64,000 nt of DNA from positions 5,791,001 to 5,855,000 of the forward strand of contig NZ_CP031941.1 in assembly GCF_003443655.1 (NCBI RefSeq), written 5' to 3'. This DNA comes from Nostoc sphaeroides. Lineage in GTDB: Bacteria; Cyanobacteriota; Cyanobacteriia; Cyanobacteriales; Nostocaceae. A model generated the notes under the pieces. It did not search any database, was not told the DNA's origin, and worked only from the letters and a program-made list of their open reading frames with translations. This document shows positions 25,790-34,691 of the stretch, in pieces. Within the stretch, counting starts at the first letter, position 1, and each line of letters opens with the position of its first letter. A program made the translations under genes and the position numbers.

Positions 25790-27388
25790 CTAACTGACTA
25801 CCGCTTCAGCTTTTTCCTCTGCTTTTTCCTTCACTAGCACATAAGGCGTTTCTGCACCTTGTGCCAAATATTCAGCTAGCTGACTTTCAATTTGATCGCG
25901 CACAATTTGGCGATATTCTAGAAAATGCTCGTTGTGGGCGCAAGCAGAGATGTAATGCTCAATAACTCCAGGGTTACGCTTGAGAATGCTGAACAAATGG
26001 TGCCAGAACTTCCAACGGGTTTCCCGTTTGATGCCTTGTCGCCAAATTACAATCAACAGTGCTTTTACAACCACCCACTCCGGCATTTTCGCTGGCGCTT
26101 TCCAACTTGGCAAACCCATCATCAAGAAGCAGCGATAGGTACGATCCAAATACTGTACTGGGTCGTATAAAGTACAAAATGCTTCAATATATTCTCGTGC
26201 CAGTTCTTCTAGAGGACGGGTGGGGAGGAAGTTCATCAATGTTGTTTGGTTGATGTTGCCATCTTGATTTTCCCGCAGTCGTCCTTCTTTTTTCAGGCGA
26301 TGCCAAAGCGCGGTATTAGGTAACGCTTGTAACATGGCAAAGGTAGTAGAGGGAATCGCTGCTTGTTCTGCAAAGCGAACAATGCGATCGCCTGCGCCTG
26401 CTTTTTCGCCATCAAAGCCAATAATAAACCCAGCCATTGGGCGCAATCCGGCTTTGATGATGGTTTCCACTGCCTCAGTTAGAGAACTGCGAGTATTTTG
26501 AAACTTCTTAGTCATTTGCAAACTATCCTCATCCGGCGTTTCGATTCCCAAAAACACCGCCGAGAAACCGCACTCAACCATCAACTCCAACATTTCTGCG
26601 TCTTGTGCCAAGTCAATTGAAGCTTCAGTGTCAAATCGGAAGGGATACTTGTGTTCTGCCATCCAGACTTTCAACTCTTTCAGCAACAATTTCACATTTC
26701 GTTTGTTGCCAATAAAGTTGTCATCCACCATGAACACACCCCGCCGCCAACCCAATTCGTAGAGGTAATCTAACTCCGCTAGCAATTGGGCTGGGGTTTT
26801 GGTGCGCGGTTTGCGTCCGTAAAGAACAATAATGTCGCAAAATTCGCACTGGAAGGGACACCCACGCGAAAACTGCACCGACATCATGTCATAAGCATTC
26901 AATTCTAATAAATCAAAGCGGGGTATTGGTGTGCTTGTGACATCAGGTTTTTCTGTGGCGCGGAAAGTCCCAGATGTGTCTCCCCGTTGAATTGCCTCAA
27001 TAAACATGGGGAGAGTGATTTCCCCTTCATCCAGAATCAGAAAATCTGCGCCAACATTTTCAACTTCGTGAGGTACAGAGGTGGGGTAGGGGCCGCCAAC
27101 TGCAACTAGCTTGCCACGTTTTTTTGCTTCCTGGATTTGGTCAAGTAAATCTTGTTTCTGGACAATCATCGCAGAGAGAATTACCACATCTGCCCATGCC
27201 CATTCTGCTTCTGTTGCTGCGCGAATGTTGCGATCGACTAGCTTGAATTCCCATTCTTGGGGCAGAATCGCCGCTACTGTTACTAAACCCAGAGGTGGTA
27301 ATAAAACCTTGCGATCGACTAACTCCAAGATTTTTTCATAAGACCAAAAGGTTTTGGGAAATATTGGATACACTAACAAGATTCGCAT
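25790..27388 (-). CDS. B12-binding-domain radical SAM protein
   Basis: A 532-residue enzyme. The N-terminal 150 residues form a cobalamin-binding-like Rossmann domain (RILLVYPIFPKTFWSYEKIL, WADVVILSAMIVQKQD, VAVGGPYPTSVPHEVE). The radical SAM core has CPFQCEFC with the cluster cysteines Cys177, Cys181 and Cys184, then FMVDDNFIGN and FDTEASIDLAQDAEM, and the C-terminal region resembles the DUF4070 extension. Members carry out methylations or rearrangements; the canonical His of the B12 DxHxxG motif is not evident, so cobalamin may bind base-off without it. It stands alone; substrate unknown. Confidence 0.9.
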   Translation of the reverse strand: MRILLVYPIFPKTFWSYEKILELVDRKVLLPPLGLVTVAAILPQEWEFKLVDRNIRAATEAEWAWADVVILSAMIVQKQDLLDQIQEAKKRGKLVAVGGPYPTSVPHEVENVGADFLILDEGEITLPMFIEAIQRGDTSGTFRATEKPDVTSTPIPRFDLLELNAYDMMSVQFSRGCPFQCEFCDIIVLYGRKPRTKTPAQLLAELDYLYELGWRRGVFMVDDNFIGNKRNVKLLLKELKVWMAEHKYPFRFDTEASIDLAQDAEMLELMVECGFSAVFLGIETPDEDSLQMTKKFQNTRSSLTEAVETIIKAGLRPMAGFIIGFDGEKAGAGDRIVRFAEQAAIPSTTFAMLQALPNTALWHRLKKEGRLRENQDGNINQTTLMNFLPTRPLEELAREYIEAFCTLYDPVQYLDRTYRCFLMMGLPSWKAPAKMPEWVVVKALLIVIWRQGIKRETRWKFWHHLFSILKRNPGVIEHYISACAHNEHFLEYRQIVRDQIESQLAEYLAQGAETPYVLVKEKAEEKAEAVVS

Positions 27389-27509
27389 GTAGTATCAATC
27401 CTCACACTTTGATTGTTATCCCACTCTAACGAAAATTAAGAGCTATTGACTTTTTATTAAAAAGGTTATTTTAATACACATAAGGTTACATTTTTTATAA
27501 GCTATATGT

Positions 27510-28166
27510 ATGTATAACATTTTAGAACGTTGGAGTATTACCGTTGACGAGCTTAGTCAAGCTATTCTTGAAAATGGTAGCCTACGCGGAATGGTATTTG
27601 GTTATGTAGCTGAAATTAAGCTGCGTAATATCCTTCAAAATGCTGGGACTATAGCAAGCTTGGTTAAAGACGATGATCATGACCGAAAGAAAAAGGGCGA
27701 CCTCCGCATCACATATAAAGGTCATGAGTTTAAAATTGAAGCTAAATCTCTTCAAACTGCTCGTAATAAAGTTTTAAATGATGGAACTTTTGAAGGAGTA
27801 TCCCAAGTTGATGCCAGTGACCGAAGAACAGTAACATTGCCAGATGGATCGAAGCTTGAGACAACTAATCTTGTTGTAGGCGAGTTTGATATATTAGCAG
27901 TAAATTGCTTTACATTCGAGGATAAGTGGCATTTTGTTTTTGCTAAAAACAAAGATTTACCTCGAACTAACTGGAGAAAATACACAGAAGCACAACGGCA
28001 ATATTTGTTAGCAACAACAGTTAAAGTTACATGGCCTCCTAAAGGTATATTTACAGATAACATATTTAGTCTTTTAGACAAAATAATAGAAGAGCAAAGC
28101 AATGAGCCTAAAGAATTTGTTATTGTTGAAGAAAAAGGTAAGTTACCTTTTATTGCCGAAGAGTAA
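27510..28166 (+). CDS. Probable type II restriction endonuclease (PD-(D/E)xK)
   Basis: A 218-residue protein with no strong family match by eye. It has the arrangement of a PD-(D/E)xK nuclease core: [19 protein letters not shown], where Asp64 and Glu77-x-Lys79 would hold the catalytic metal, placed after a helix with [12 protein letters not shown]. Its 3' end overlaps the end of the convergent DNA methyltransferase gene by 17 bp, and a small helix-turn-helix gene lies just beyond, so the three form a compact restriction-modification module. Codon use is AT-rich relative to neighbours, consistent with transfer. The nuclease call combines the motif and the context. Confidence 0.72.
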   Translation: MYNILERWSITVDELSQAILENGSLRGMVFGYVAEIKLRNILQNAGTIASLVKDDDHDRKKKGDLRITYKGHEFKIEAKSLQTARNKVLNDGTFEGVSQVDASDRRTVTLPDGSKLETTNLVVGEFDILAVNCFTFEDKWHFVFAKNKDLPRTNWRKYTEAQRQYLLATTVKVTWPPKGIFTDNIFSLLDKIIEEQSNEPKEFVIVEEKGKLPFIAEE

Positions 28167-28929
28167 CTACATTAGAAATGCGAGTTTTCATTTTCTGAAA
28201 GACTAAGAAGTAAGAATGATTTTTCCTTGCATGTACTTGAGTTTTTAGTCTGCTAACACCAGGTTGGTTGGCTCGCATGACTACAAACAAATCTTTTGTG
28301 TAAAAGCCTAAAGATTCATAAGCTGTAATAATCTCTACATGGGTTAATCGCTGTTTGTTAGCACTTACTTCGTCCTGGCACTTAACTATAAAAATACCTT
28401 TAGGTTTCATTACTCTATATGCTTCTAGACCAGTTTTAAGATACAAATCTACAACAGCATCATGCCACTTTGGTTGGTCATCTGCATGTTCTATGGCCTT
28501 ACCATTAGAGTAGTGATTTCTAAAAGCTGAGTGTGTTCCTGACCCTGCTAATTGTCTAACTGAGGAGCGAAATAGACCTTCCATATAAGGTGGGTCAAAT
28601 ACCATACAATCAAGATAATTATCTTGAAATGGAAGCATCCTACTATCTATTTGTGTCTTAACTTGAACTTCATGAATGGGGTCTATTTGTACTTTCGCAT
28701 CAATATCTGAAAACAGTATCCGATACTCATTTACTGGAACCTGTTGCCAAAAAACACCTTTGCCATAAGTAACATCAGCAACAATAGAATTTTTCGGAAC
28801 ATGTAATTTCATTATGTTTGCAAAAACTTCCGCATTCCCAGTAATGTAAGAAGATACAATGACATCTGTCGTTGCCTCACCACCCTGGACACGGCAAGGT
28901 TTTTGTTCTGATAATGGTAACTGCTCCAT
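28150..28929 (-). CDS. DNA amino-methyltransferase (DPPY type)
   Basis: A 259-residue SAM-dependent enzyme. Motif I is [13 protein letters not shown] (about residues 48-60) and motif IV is VFDPPYMEG with Asp112-Pro-Pro-Tyr115, the signature of N6-adenine (or N4-cytosine) methyltransferases; motif I precedes motif [19 protein letters not shown] is a further SAM-fold strand. It would protect the target of the adjacent nuclease at 27510. It is transcribed divergently from the helix-turn-helix gene at 29011 with an 81-bp intergenic region containing a perfect palindrome. Recognition sequence unknown. Confidence 0.9.
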   Translation of the reverse strand: MEQLPLSEQKPCRVQGGEATTDVIVSSYITGNAEVFANIMKLHVPKNSIVADVTYGKGVFWQQVPVNEYRILFSDIDAKVQIDPIHEVQVKTQIDSRMLPFQDNYLDCMVFDPPYMEGLFRSSVRQLAGSGTHSAFRNHYSNGKAIEHADDQPKWHDAVVDLYLKTGLEAYRVMKPKGIFIVKCQDEVSANKQRLTHVEIITAYESLGFYTKDLFVVMRANQPGVSRLKTQVHARKNHSYFLVFQKMKTRISNVVTLRQ

Positions 28930-28969
28930 TAGGGATTTTTTTTAAACACTTAAGTTTATTCATATTAAA

Positions 28970-28990
28970 TACTCTACCTGAAGTAGAGTA
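28970..28990. promoter_or_regulatory. Palindromic operator candidate of the R-M module
   Basis: TACTCTAC and GTAGAGTA, separated by five bases, form a perfect 8-bp inverted repeat. It lies midway between the methyltransferase start (28929, leftward) and the helix-turn-helix gene start (29011, rightward). This is the place and form of a controller-protein ('C box') operator that sets the timing of methyltransferase and nuclease expression. Binding is inference. Confidence 0.55.
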
Positions 28991-29010
28991 AAAAGTCAAG
29001 GTATCCAGCA

Positions 29011-29256
29011 GTGCAGGAAAAAAAAACTATAAAAATTACGATTACGTTAAAACAATATTTGGATTCTGTTGGAATAACTTCTTACGTCTTGGGCAAGTGG
29101 GTTGATGGAGTAAGCCCCCAAATGGTCTACGCCATAGCAAATGGTACGCGTCGCCCAAGCTTGGAGGTATTAGAAAAAATTCTTAGCAGTCTCCATTCTC
29201 ATGGTTATCCTGCAAGCTTAGAAGACATTATTCAAATTGAAGCAAAAGAGAACTAA
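29011..29256 (+). CDS. Helix-turn-helix regulator, putative R-M controller
   Basis: An 81-residue protein with a GTG start. Residues about 12-60 read as an XRE-like helix-turn-helix: LKQYLDSVGITSYVLGKWVDGVSPQMVYAIANGTRRPSLEVLEKIL, where the recognition helix would be SPQMVYAIANG. Size and position match controller proteins of restriction-modification systems. It is divergent from the methyltransferase gene and adjacent to the palindrome at 28970-28990, to which it may bind. It is also possible that it is an unrelated small repressor. Confidence 0.78.
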   Translation: MQEKKTIKITITLKQYLDSVGITSYVLGKWVDGVSPQMVYAIANGTRRPSLEVLEKILSSLHSHGYPASLEDIIQIEAKEN

Positions 29257-29315
29257 CCTGTAGGTTGAATACTTCCAGGTAATTATTAAGTGTCTGGGAA
29301 AAGTACTCGAAAGGG

Positions 29316-30293
29316 CTACAATAATTCTTGCAGTTTGTCAGAGCTAGCCTTAACGCCACTAATTTTTAAAACATCACTCATGGTTACACAATAATTTGGC
29401 AAGCCGAAGCTATGGGGATTGATGAATTTTTCATAAGTAAAATGGCGATAGTTCATGCAAAACCGATCCCAAGCGGCCATCTGAATGCGGAACAGAATAA
29501 TAATTAAATTAGCCAATGCTAAAGATATGGGAATCCGAAAGTAAATCTTTTTGCCCAAATATGCACAAACTTGTCTCACTGCTTGATTAGCAGTTAATGG
29601 TGCTTGACCTAAAACAAGCCGACGTGGTTGATCGTTTTCGGGAGGATGATCAATTAAATATCGGACGACAGTGGCAATATCTCGTGCGTGGATAAAGTGA
29701 AAACTGCCATCTGCTTCTAAAAAGCGAATTATATTAATATATTTTGTAACTTCTGGAATCCCAGATGTGACAGCAGAATAGGGTTTATTCGCATCACCGC
29801 CCAATACTACAGTGGGAAATACTGTGGTAATTTTGGGTGCGATCGCTAATTTTTCTTTTTTCTCTAAGCACTCATATTTAGAACGGATATAATCTGTCCC
29901 AATTTCCCCGGCTTCTTTCAATGGTTGATTGTACCGATCCAAAACGCTAGCTGTCGAAAAGTAAATCACCTGCTGGCAACGTTCTGGATCTAGCAGTTCC
30001 AGCAACTCTATAGTTTTGACGACATTAATATCAAATGTCTCATCACCACCCCAAGCTGTGGCTGTGAGTACTGCCGTATCAATTGTAGATAGCAAATCGG
30101 CAAATTGGCGAATATTTTGCATATCACCTTGTAAAACGTTGATACCTGAACGGGCTTTAGTATCAACTTGCAGTTTGCTTGGGTTCCTAACTAGTAGATA
30201 CAGTTCGTGATCTGTTTCCTTAATTAAGGCTTCTGTTAAATAGTGACCTACACAACCACTTGCACCAGTCACTAAAATCCGTTTCTGGCTCAT
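29316..30293 (-). CDS. NAD(P)-dependent epimerase/dehydratase-type SDR
   Basis: A 325-residue extended short-chain dehydrogenase/reductase. The N-terminal Rossmann motif is RILVTGASGCVGHYL; INVLQGDMQN holds the adenine-binding Asp, IYFSTASVLD the active-site Ser region, and DYIRSKYECLEK the catalytic Tyr-x3-Lys. The C-terminal part is long and hydrophobic near 260-275 (SLALANLIIILFRIQMA). Members act on nucleotide sugars or other lipophilic alcohols. It precedes a repeat-rich gap and the hemE gene; function beyond the family is unknown. Confidence 0.88.
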   Translation of the reverse strand: MSQKRILVTGASGCVGHYLTEALIKETDHELYLLVRNPSKLQVDTKARSGINVLQGDMQNIRQFADLLSTIDTAVLTATAWGGDETFDINVVKTIELLELLDPERCQQVIYFSTASVLDRYNQPLKEAGEIGTDYIRSKYECLEKKEKLAIAPKITTVFPTVVLGGDANKPYSAVTSGIPEVTKYINIIRFLEADGSFHFIHARDIATVVRYLIDHPPENDQPRRLVLGQAPLTANQAVRQVCAYLGKKIYFRIPISLALANLIIILFRIQMAAWDRFCMNYRHFTYEKFINPHSFGLPNYCVTMSDVLKISGVKASSDKLQELL

Positions 30294-30305
30294 ACTAAGA
30301 TTTTA

Positions 30306-30527
30306 ATAAGTTAGGAGTTAGGAGTTAGGAGTTAAGAATTAAGTTAAAAGTTCCCAATCAGAAGCCATGAATAATAAAGTTAGGAGTGAGGAGTTTAATA
30401 AAGTTAGGAGTGAGGAGTTTAATAAAGTTAGGAGTGAGGAGTGAGGAGTTAAGAATAAAAAAATAACTCTGCACCTCGCAACTGAATAGTTTATAACTCC
30501 TAACTCATAACTCATAACTCATAACTT
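30306..30527. repeat. Tandem STRR arrays (AGTTAGG and 24-bp unit)
   Basis: The gap holds heptamers AGTTAGG (30311-30333), a 24-bp unit AATAAAGTTAGGAGTGAGGA... repeated three times (about 30375-30445), and the complementary CTCATAA/CTAACTC heptamers up to 30527. Inverted relation between the two halves would allow long imperfect hairpins. Very similar arrays lie at 50650-50752 and 57940-58095. Confidence 0.8.
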
Positions 30528-31589
30528 CTAACCCTTAACTCCTGCAAGATTCAATTCCTTTGCGGTTTCAAAGAAGAAAGCGACATTTTCTTCGGGAGTT
30601 TCTGGGAGGACACCATGACCGAGATTGAGAATGTGACCCCAATTACCAGCTTTGCGAACGGTATCAAGAATGCGATCGCGGATAAATTCTTTAGAGCCGA
30701 ATAGCACGCCTGGGTCAAGATTTCCTTGAACTTTGACTTGCTTACCCAATCTGGCTCGTGCGTCTGCCATATCTACAGCCCAGTCTACACTGACTATATC
30801 AGCGCCAGATTGTGCCATTCTTTCCAACACACCGGCACTACCACTAACTAGTAAAATCAAAGGTGTATCGGGGTGGGTTTGCTTAACCTGCTGGAAAACT
30901 CGCTGTTGATAGGGGAGAGCAAAGGTGTCATAATCTTGAGGACTCAATTGACCCGCCCAAGAATCGAACATTTGCACAACTTGAGCGCCAGAGTCAATTT
31001 GGTAGCGGGCATAGATGGCGATCGCATCTGCTAATTTAGCTAACAATTGATGCAATATCGTCGGATCGGAAAATGCCATATTTTTGATGATGGAGTAGGT
31101 TTTAGAACCTTTTCCTTCGACTGCATAAGCTGCTAATGTCCACGGCGCACCTACAAAGCCCAACACTGTTGATTTATCGCCTACTTCCGAACGCAGTGCT
31201 TGTAAGATTGTCTTGATGAATGGTAGAGCTGCTTCTGGTTCTAAAGGATGCAGAAGTTCGATTTGTTCTTGAGTGCGGAGGGGCGAGTGAATGATTGGCC
31301 CTTTACCTTCGGCAATATCCATGTCAATGCCCAAACCAGGTAATGGGGTGACAATATCAGAAAATAAAATTACTCCGTCTGGTTGGAAGGCTCTCCACGG
31401 TTGCAAGGAAACTTCAATTGCTACATCTGGAATTTCGGAGCGATCGCGAAACGAAGGATACTTCTCTCTTAAGTCTCGATATGCTTTCATATACCGTCCC
31501 GCTTGTCGCATCATCCATACAGGGGGACGATCTACTACTTCACCACGAGCAGCCCGTAAGAGATGAGGAGTCGTTGAATAAACACCCAT
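30528..31589 (-). CDS. hemE: Uroporphyrinogen decarboxylase
   Basis: A 353-residue enzyme that decarboxylates the four acetate side chains of uroporphyrinogen III to give coproporphyrinogen III, for heme and chlorophyll synthesis. Diagnostic segments are [21 protein letters not shown] (substrate-binding arginines), [46 protein letters not shown], and [15 protein letters not shown] with the conserved His. Full length. HemJ, a later enzyme of the same pathway, is encoded at 55034. Confidence 0.98.
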   Translation of the reverse strand: MGVYSTTPHLLRAARGEVVDRPPVWMMRQAGRYMKAYRDLREKYPSFRDRSEIPDVAIEVSLQPWRAFQPDGVILFSDIVTPLPGLGIDMDIAEGKGPIIHSPLRTQEQIELLHPLEPEAALPFIKTILQALRSEVGDKSTVLGFVGAPWTLAAYAVEGKGSKTYSIIKNMAFSDPTILHQLLAKLADAIAIYARYQIDSGAQVVQMFDSWAGQLSPQDYDTFALPYQQRVFQQVKQTHPDTPLILLVSGSAGVLERMAQSGADIVSVDWAVDMADARARLGKQVKVQGNLDPGVLFGSKEFIRDRILDTVRKAGNWGHILNLGHGVLPETPEENVAFFFETAKELNLAGVKG

Positions 31590-31791
31590 TTATTACTTCA
31601 TCCTATTTATGCCACTGTTCAGCTTATCATTCTGGGATTACGCTTTTCCAGCAGTTTTTCAGGAAAAGGTGAATAGCAGGGCATAATAGTAATATTTTAT
31701 AATATTTTGATTATTGCATATAAGCGATCGGTTGCTTTGACTACAGTATTAATGCCAGTAAGCGCTATAAGAAAACTGCATGAATCAAACT
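31590..31791. other. hemE upstream region
   Basis: About 200 bp containing the hemE promoter region; AT-rich with AATATTTTATAATATTTTGAT at 31690. No regulatory palindrome is recognised. Confidence 0.35.
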
Positions 31792-31923
31792 AAGTTAAGT
31801 AATGTAAAAAATATTGAAATTAGTTCGTAGTGAGGACTTTAGTCCTTATTTGAGGACTAAAGTCCTCTCTTCGAGACGCACTCGCGTTCACTACGAACCT
31901 TTAATTATTTACGCCGCTCTAGT
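31792..31923. mobile_element. MITE-like element, family B, copy 2
   Basis: A 132-bp copy of the element at 19952-20111. It begins AAGTTAAGTAATGTAAAAAA, has inverted arms AGTTCGTAGTGAGGACTTTA / AGGACTAAAGTCCTC and CACTACGAACC, and ends TTTACGCCGCTCTAG. The 70 bases at each edge are nearly identical to copy 1, whereas the centres differ (here CGAGACGCACTCGCG). No open frame is credible. Confidence 0.72.
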
Positions 31924-32289
31924 TAAATTAGTTTTGATCGCAACCAAGGTTAAGAACCAACAAAAAAAATCACCATTTCTCGTTTGCTTTAGTTTCCGAG
32001 ACTCAAAGCAATGTCTATGATGGGCCTGACTTTTCACTCTTATCTGGAAAACCTCACTTCTATTTCTCTCATCCTTTAATAGACTGCTATTATTGACATA
32101 ATATTTTTGCCTTGGGGAAGTAGCGAGTAGCGAGTGGCGAGTGGGGAATGGAAAATAGGGACTGGCGATTGAGAAATAGGGTAAAACAAGAATCAATATT
32201 TAATTGAGGATTGGGCAAACAGGGCATTAGTTATTCTCCCCCTGCTCCCCTATCTCCCTACTCTCCCTACTCCCCCTACTCCCCTAACT
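31924..32289. repeat. Gap with short tandem repeats
   Basis: No gene is recognised. The stretch includes AGTAGCGAGTAGCGAGTGGCGAGTGG (heptamer-type repeats, 32119-32144) and a C/T-rich run CTCCCTACTCTCCCTACTCC ahead of the next start. Frames on either strand lack any recognisable protein character. Confidence 0.5.
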
Positions 32290-33036
32290 ATGCAAACTGA
32301 CTCTAACAGTCCCGATGATGTTGCATCTGCTAATAATGATCCTAACCCAGGAAAATTTTTGATTCCGCGATCGCAGCGACAGAGGTTCTTTATCCAGTTT
32401 ACCTTAATGACCCTGATTGGATGGGTTGTGGGTGGCATTGCCAGTATCGCCTTAGAGAAAATTATTCTCCAAAGCTCACCTAGCATTGCAATCCAACCAC
32501 AAACATGGGGCATCTTGGTTAGAAGTCTCAGTAATGTTATGTTTGCTGTGATTTTTGCTGCCGATCAAGCCTTTGTCCTTTATCGATATTTATCGGGTTG
32601 GCAATGGATATTTGCTACTAGTGTAGGTTGGTTGATTGCTAACGGCGTTTCTACAGCCTGGATTAACTATCTTTCAAGTATTGCCATATCGTTAAATGAA
32701 ATATCTCCTGAGCAGACTTTTATTTTTGGATTTCTGTCTGCGATCGCATATATTATTTCTGGTATTTGGCTGGGTATTAGCCAATGGCTAGTATTGAGGC
32801 GATACACAGCAGACATTTGGTGGTGGAATTTTTTACCCTCAATCTCTTTCTTCTTAATCACTATTTTGGTTTGGTTACTTTTTATTATGCAAAATTTAAT
32901 TCCAGAAACCTACCGTACTCCCATATTATATTGGAGTGAGCAAGGACTTACAGCAGTGATTTTGGGAGCTATACCAGCAATTGGCTTGTGTACATTGAAA
33001 AGAAATTCACATCGCCAAAGTGGAATTTCTGGTTAA
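32290..33036 (+). CDS. Multi-pass membrane protein of unknown function
   Basis: A 248-residue protein with a polar N-terminus (about 35 residues), then about six membrane helices: FTLMTLIGWVVGGIASIAL, SLSNVMFAVIFAADQAFVL, WIFATSVGWLIANGV, FIFGFLSAIAYIISGIWLG, FLPSISFFLITILVWLLFI and LTAVILGAIPAIGLC. The repeated pattern 'WxxATSVGWLIA' and 'GIWLGISQWLVLRRY' is seen in a group of cyanobacterial hypothetical proteins. No catalytic motif is evident. No clear Shine-Dalgarno; the start is chosen as the first ATG. Confidence 0.75.
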   Translation: MQTDSNSPDDVASANNDPNPGKFLIPRSQRQRFFIQFTLMTLIGWVVGGIASIALEKIILQSSPSIAIQPQTWGILVRSLSNVMFAVIFAADQAFVLYRYLSGWQWIFATSVGWLIANGVSTAWINYLSSIAISLNEISPEQTFIFGFLSAIAYIISGIWLGISQWLVLRRYTADIWWWNFLPSISFFLITILVWLLFIMQNLIPETYRTPILYWSEQGLTAVILGAIPAIGLCTLKRNSHRQSGISG

Positions 33037-33123
33037 TCATAATTAAGCATCGGGTTTGAAACCTAGTTTTTGCAAGGCTAAGTGAAAAGGAAGGCTTAGT
33101 TAGGATTTTAGGTTTCATCTAGA

Positions 33124-34443
33124 TTATGGAGAATCCCAAATTGAATCGATATTTGCTTGAGCTTGTTTGAGTGCTGTTTCTGGAGATGCCCCTAGCATCG
33201 TGGCTTCGATGGCTCGACCTAAACTGTCAGACAAACGACTATAGCCAGGAATGATTGGTCGAGAACCGGATACGGGCATTTGGTCAATAAAGACTTTTAA
33301 GACAGGTTTCTGCTGGAGAATTTCTTGATAAGCCTGACTTTGGGCAGATTTAACGTTAACTGGTAAAAAACCCGTCCCTATACTCCATTCTGTTTGGAAT
33401 TCTTCACTTAAAACATACTCCAAAAATTTGAGTGCTGCTTGCTCTCTTTTTGGTGTAGTCTTCATCAAATACATATTTCCAGTGCCTGTTACCGTAGCAG
33501 GTTTGACACTTGCAGGTATGGGGAATACGTTAAAGTCAACATTAGACTTCATGATATAAGTCCAAGGGCCTGTGATCTGCATTGCAACGCGACCCGCAAT
33601 AAAAGCATCTTCTTCATAACCTCGCTCTGGCGAAGAAAGGGTTGCTGAACCATCTTTTAATATATCCTGCCAAAATTGTAAGGCTGCGATCGCACCTGGA
33701 TTCGTCAAATTTGGATGGTTATTGGTAACAATTTCTCCGCCAGCGCTCAATAAAAAGGGGAACCAAGTAAATACAGTCCATTCTCCTTTCCCTAAAGGCA
33801 ATAGCATTCCGTACTGTTCGGGTCGATTGTCGCCATTCCGGTCTATGGTCAATTTTTTGGCAACTTCCCTCAACTCTTCCCAAGTCTTAGGAATTTGCGT
33901 AATTCCCGCAGCTTGGAAAAGTTTAGGTCGGTAAAAAATGCCTACATTGCTAGTGGAGAGTGGAATTGACCAAAGATGACCATCTAATTTTAATTCCTCC
34001 CATAAGTTGGGGCTAATTTCTGACTTTAATGGAAATTTCTCCAGCCATTTATCTAAAGGACGAATTGCCCCTAGTTCCATAAACTGACCGGTCAATTGAG
34101 GATCGAATGACAGAATATCTGGAGATGTATTGCCCACAACTGCTGTTAATATTTTTGGCAGTTGGGGTTGACCGATAAAGATAGATTCTACCTGTATATC
34201 AGTATGAGTCTGATTAAATTTATCTACTAGTTTATCAAACACATCCCGATTAACAGGGGGATTGATTGATTGCCATAAATTCAGATGAATTACTCTCTCA
34301 TTCTTCTGGACTGTCCCCTGACAACCATATAAGAATATGAAAAATATACTCAGAATTATTCCTATTAGCGAAAGCCGCCAAGGAGAGTTGGTCAAATTGC
34401 GGTAAAAAGCTGGAATTTGGAATTGAAAAAGGGTAACTTTCAT
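33124..34443 (-). CDS. ABC sugar-transporter substrate-binding lipoprotein
   Basis: A 439-residue extracytoplasmic solute-binding protein of the family 1 (MalE/UgpB-like) type. A signal segment at 23-40 ends in the lipobox FLYGC, placing the lipidated Cys at 41. The body shows VIHLNLWQSINPPVNRDVFDKLVDKFNQTH, DILSFDPQLTGQFMELGAIRPLDKWL, IPLSTSNVGIFYRPKLFQAAGI and the hinge block FIAGRVAMQITGPWTY, all typical. No permease or ATPase genes adjoin it, so it must work with components encoded elsewhere. Sugar specificity is not predictable. Confidence 0.92.
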   Translation of the reverse strand: MKVTLFQFQIPAFYRNLTNSPWRLSLIGIILSIFFIFLYGCQGTVQKNERVIHLNLWQSINPPVNRDVFDKLVDKFNQTHTDIQVESIFIGQPQLPKILTAVVGNTSPDILSFDPQLTGQFMELGAIRPLDKWLEKFPLKSEISPNLWEELKLDGHLWSIPLSTSNVGIFYRPKLFQAAGITQIPKTWEELREVAKKLTIDRNGDNRPEQYGMLLPLGKGEWTVFTWFPFLLSAGGEIVTNNHPNLTNPGAIAALQFWQDILKDGSATLSSPERGYEEDAFIAGRVAMQITGPWTYIMKSNVDFNVFPIPASVKPATVTGTGNMYLMKTTPKREQAALKFLEYVLSEEFQTEWSIGTGFLPVNVKSAQSQAYQEILQQKPVLKVFIDQMPVSGSRPIIPGYSRLSDSLGRAIEATMLGASPETALKQAQANIDSIWDSP

Positions 34444-34472
34444 GCCAATTTTTAGAGGATCTTTGGAAAATC

Positions 34473-34573
34473 TATAGCGTTTCCCGGCCTAGTGACGTAC
34501 ACTCGTAGGCACTGCCGTGCCCCTACACCTGGCGATAGAATTTTGTAGCTCATTTGAATGGGAACCGCTATAT
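34473..34573. mobile_element. MITE-like element, family H, copy 2
   Basis: A 101-bp segment bounded by TATAGCGTTTCCC and GGGAACCGCTATA, with an internal palindrome GTAGGCACTGCC / GTGCCCCTAC. It lies upstream of the sugar-binding protein gene. Same termini as 40301-40409. Confidence 0.68.
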
Positions 34574-34691
34574 ATGTATCAAGATACCTCCTTTTCAGTC
34601 AGCAATAACCTTCTCAAAATCCTCATTTTAAAGAGAATTTAGGAGTGTATCTAAAGTTTTTGATACATCAGCCACCACTTTTAAAATCTTC

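Noticed and set aside
31814-32196. Short frames on both strands between hemE and the membrane protein gene
   Set aside because: They cover the family B element and low-complexity repeats and lack coding character.
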